Virus record (IMG/VR): IMGVR_UViG_3300035438_000894
Location: 1 to 64,000 of that record
Source of the DNA: a virus
DNA length: 64,000 bases
Direction: 5' to 3' (one strand)
Part shown: positions 62,285 to 64,000 of the stretch, one piece after another
How the letters are laid out: each line of letters starts with the position of its first letter
Position numbering within the stretch: the stretch's first letter is position 1
The notes under the pieces: model-generated
What the model was told of the DNA's origin: nothing
The model's database searches: none
The model's input: only the letters and a program-made list of their open reading frames with translations
Position numbers and translations under genes: made by a program

Positions 62285-62446
62285 ATGAAACACATATTAA
62301 ATAATTTATCTGCTGAGGAGAAAAATAGTATCCTTGAACAACACACCGGAGGAATGAAAGTCATGACCGAGAATTTCTCTAAATTGATTAATTCAAAACT
62401 TGGAGATTCAAAACCATTAGTGGAAGAAAAATCTAAGAAAAAATAA
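62285..62446 (+). CDS. LSAEEKNSILEQH-motif peptide, 53 aa
   Basis: MKHILNNLSAEEKNSILEQH then TGGMKVMTENFSKLINSKLG. I recognise the L-S-x-E-E-K-N-x-I-x-E-Q-H start from proteins of large environmental phages, where it precedes diverse domains, so it may be a third tag type. Here it stands nearly alone. Confidence 0.6.
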   Translation: MKHILNNLSAEEKNSILEQHTGGMKVMTENFSKLINSKLGDSKPLVEEKSKKK

Positions 62447-62450
62447 TCTA

Positions 62451-62479
62451 AATCCCACCCATTAAAGGTGGGTTTTTTT
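62451..62479. terminator. Bidirectional terminator
   Basis: ATCCCACCCATTAAAGGTGGG followed by seven T residues (stem CCCACC/GGTGGG); it overlaps the 3' end of the minus-strand small gene. Confidence 0.8.
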
Positions 62480-62596
62480 ATCCCCATCTCTCAATAGAAT
62501 AGCAACTTCAATCATCTCTTGAACTCCACCATATCCACAGGAACAAGATGATAAACCCATATTACTTAAATAATATTTTGCTTCTTCTACTGTCAT
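62462..62596 (-). CDS. Small protein, 44 aa
   Basis: MTVEEAKYYLSNMGLSSCSC then GYGGVQEMIEVAILLRDGD. TATTTAT on the minus strand (62601-62607) lies 4 nt before the ATG. It contains a C-S-C-G motif. Confidence 0.55.
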   Translation of the reverse strand: MTVEEAKYYLSNMGLSSCSCGYGGVQEMIEVAILLRDGDKKTHL

Positions 62597-62662
62597 ACTG
62601 ATAAATATTGATTGAATTTTTTTATATAAAAACTTTTTCATATATTTGTCAAAAAATAATCT

Positions 62663-63016
62663 ATGGCGACTTATAAAAAAGGATGGACTCCTGAGGAAAA
62701 AAAAGTGATTGACACCAGTAAAAAAACTGTAAAAACCGTATTTGAATCGGTAACGTCCTCAATGTTCCCATTTGATAATATATCATTTGAAAATATAAAG
62801 GAAACTTTCATGTATCGATACATCCGTAATTTTATTGGAGGGTTCTTAATCATTGGGTTTCTATTACTAATTCTTTATTTAGGCACTATTTTTGTGACTT
62901 GGAGTGTTCCTAAAGGAAATGATAGTCCAATAGATGGACCAACAAAAATGTTTTTTAGATTATTATTTTTAGGATATCTATTTGTAATACTTTGCTTGAC
63001 AATTGATGAAGATTAA
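62663..63016 (+). CDS. Membrane protein with two helices, 117 aa
   Basis: A basic N-terminus, then hydrophobic segments at about residues 55-76 (FIGGFLIIGFLLLILYLGTI) and 96-113. TATATTTG box at 62641-62648. Unknown role. Confidence 0.65.
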   Translation: MATYKKGWTPEEKKVIDTSKKTVKTVFESVTSSMFPFDNISFENIKETFMYRYIRNFIGGFLIIGFLLLILYLGTIFVTWSVPKGNDSPIDGPTKMFFRLLFLGYLFVILCLTIDED

Positions 63017-63028
63017 TCCAATTAACGG

Positions 63029-63035
63029 TATTTAT
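63029..63035 (+). promoter_or_regulatory. TATTTAT late-type box
   Basis: 4 nt before the ATG at 63040. Confidence 0.5.
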
Positions 63036-63039
63036 ATAT

Positions 63040-63306
63040 ATGATTGAAACTTCGTTAAAAAAATTATTACTTACAATGTTGAAGGATGAATATCCTCAGA
63101 TTAAAGATATTGTAGTAGAACCATCTGACCTTGGTGATTTTATTGTATATCGGGTAGGTATTGGTATGAAACATAACGATTTACTAAATCTTAATAAAAC
63201 TGACGAAAACATATTAAAAGATAAAATTAAGAATTTATCAAAATATGTTTTAGGTAAAAATGAATGGTTAGAAAACACTTTTTTTTACGACCCCCAACAA
63301 TATTAA
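63040..63306 (+). CDS. EYPxIK-subfamily protein, 88 aa
   Basis: MIETSLKKLLLTMLKDEYPQ then IKDIVVEPSDLGDFIVYRV; similar to 49355 and 51417 in the first 40 residues. Confidence 0.7.
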   Translation: MIETSLKKLLLTMLKDEYPQIKDIVVEPSDLGDFIVYRVGIGMKHNDLLNLNKTDENILKDKIKNLSKYVLGKNEWLENTFFYDPQQY

Positions 63307-63319
63307 TAAAAAAATATTC

Positions 63320-63351
63320 ATCCCACCCATTGCCGGTGGGATTTTTTTTTC
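63320..63351 (+). terminator. Intrinsic terminator
   Basis: ATCCCACCCATTGCCGGTGG then GATTTTTTTTT. Confidence 0.8.
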
Positions 63352-63359
63352 TATCTTTG
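63352..63359 (+). promoter_or_regulatory. Host-type TATCTTTG box
   Basis: Ends 4 nt before the ATG at 63364, so a nearly leaderless transcript. Confidence 0.7.
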
Positions 63360-63363
63360 TCCC

Positions 63364-63606
63364 ATGAATATAGATTTAATAGAAAAATATTTGGAAGATA
63401 AGTATGGTAGTTTATCTCTAACTAAGAAACGAAATGATTATATCCTTAATGATTTATTTGATTATAATATATTGGAAAAAGAATTAAGATGGTATATTGA
63501 TGTTGAGTCGGATTTATTTGCTTGGTTTGGCCCTGGTAATTATTATCGGGTCATACATGATTGGTTTATCAAAAGATTCGGTAAAGAAATTGGATATGAC
63601 AAATAA
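63364..63606 (+). CDS. WFE-family protein, 80 aa
   Basis: MNIDLIEKYLEDKYGSLSLT; ELRWYIDVESDLFAWFGPGN; YYRVIHDWFIKRFGKEIGYD. It keeps the closing D-W-F helix and lacks the tag. Confidence 0.7.
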   Translation: MNIDLIEKYLEDKYGSLSLTKKRNDYILNDLFDYNILEKELRWYIDVESDLFAWFGPGNYYRVIHDWFIKRFGKEIGYDK

Positions 63607-63901
63607 AGAATTATTTTTAACCTTTTTTGAAGTGGAGAGTGCCACCATTATTGGTATTAAATACCGAAACATCGATAAAATTCAGTTAATATTGAACCCC
63701 ACGGAGAGGAACAAATTTATGGATAAATTACCCATCAGACTTTTAATAGATAGAGAATATGGTTATTATTCTCGTGTTATGGGTACCTCCGATAAAATGT
63801 TTAACCTATTTACTTATTTGGGACTCAATACAAAAGAGATTATTAGTATTTGTCGTGAGATTCATGAAGATATGGGAAGTAGAGAATTAATTGTACCTTA
63901 A
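63596..63901 (+). CDS. WFE-like protein, 101 aa
   Basis: MTNKELFLTFFEVESATIIG; DKLPIRLLIDREYGYYSRVM; MFNLFTYLGLNTKEIISICR. I chose the ATG overlapping the previous stop rather than an earlier in-frame start within the neighbour. The end (REIHEDMGSRELIVP) is degenerate. Confidence 0.65.
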   Translation: MTNKELFLTFFEVESATIIGIKYRNIDKIQLILNPTERNKFMDKLPIRLLIDREYGYYSRVMGTSDKMFNLFTYLGLNTKEIISICREIHEDMGSRELIVP

Positions 63902-63904
63902 TGG

Positions 63905-63911
63905 TATTTAT
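63905..63911 (+). promoter_or_regulatory. TATTTAT late-type box
   Basis: 15 nt before the ATG of the truncated gene at the window end. Confidence 0.45.
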
Positions 63912-63926
63912 TGTCAAATACTAATC

Positions 63927-64000
63927 ATGTCAAAATCAAGAAAACCCGGGAAACCAAAAAAGAACAGAGCAAACACTCTAAAAGATTTAAAAAGAATGAA
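63927..64000 (+). CDS. Partial basic protein, cut by the window end
   Basis: MSKSRKPGKPKKNRANTLKD and onward, at least 24 residues and strongly basic. The rest lies outside the window. Confidence 0.5.
   Translation, partial: MSKSRKPGKPKKNRANTLKDLKRM

Overview
This AT-rich window looks like part of a large double-stranded DNA phage (or a prophage-like element) of a Bacteroidetes/Flavobacteriia host. The evidence is the many copies of the Bacteroidetes -7 promoter box TATCTTTG in front of genes, densely packed small genes with ATGA-type overlaps, no host housekeeping operons, and typical phage accessory genes: a DNA methyltransferase, a Nudix hydrolase, an HNH and a GIY-YIG-like nuclease, a deoxynucleotidase-like HAD protein, SmpB, a CCA-adding enzyme, tRNA-like genes, a glycosyltransferase and a metallophosphoesterase. 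No capsid, tail, terminase or replication genes are visible, so this is an accessory portion of a bigger genome. All three stop codons are used, so no code change is apparent.

Layout. 0-6.4 kb: nucleotide-metabolism-type genes, a methyltransferase, and the first proteins with the short N-terminal tag IITES/RLTES. 6.9-10.9 kb: an RNA island with tRNA-like genes (some with hairpin inserts in the D-loop, one apparently circularly permuted), further structured RNAs, a roughly 0.9 kb gene-free RNA candidate, then smpB. 11-26.5 kb: mostly small host-promoter-driven (probably early) genes, including three small genes each followed by a covarying attC-like hairpin (21.5-22.6 kb) and a CCA-adding enzyme. 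26.9-31 kb and 37.6-49.6 kb: tagged paralogs of one family (called the WFE family here, from its C-terminal W-[FVI]-E helix). 31.3-37.6 kb and 46.9-48.5 kb: two other expanded families, MKNIH..PTDKPSRL and ETLEEA..WFEQFKKK. 49.6-52.3 kb: a nearly gene-free stretch with GGCGGGG motifs. 52.3-64 kb: more WFE paralogs, a second GG/DxD nucleotidyltransferase, and the CRISPR locus.

The main discovery candidate is a compact CRISPR locus at 55.89-57.69 kb: a 400-aa TnpB/Cas12f-like RuvC nuclease with all catalytic residues, a separate promoter and boxA-like antitermination site, about 170 nt of potential guide-scaffold RNA with a possible anti-repeat, and a non-coding array of 36-nt repeats with 29-30-nt spacers, closed by a terminator. 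No adaptation genes and no TnpA are present. Related 36-nt repeats with 27-30-nt variable segments also lie inside the 3' ends of WFE-family genes at 30.9, 40.0, 40.7, 41.2, 43.8 and 46.1 kb. The 43.8 and 46.1 kb repeats clearly resemble the repeat beside the nuclease. Most in-gene arrays stay in frame (22-residue protein repeats), while the 46.1 kb pair is 65 nt apart and falls out of frame. The window therefore suggests either CRISPR arrays hidden in coding sequence, or a CRISPR repeat that arose from (or invaded) the 3' end of a phage gene family.

Two promoter classes are visible: host-like TATCTTTG boxes, and TATTTAT boxes lying 4-14 nt upstream of the start codons of tagged proteins. The second class recalls T4 late promoters (TATAAATA). 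This suggests the tagged proteins are late products, possibly packaged in the virion.
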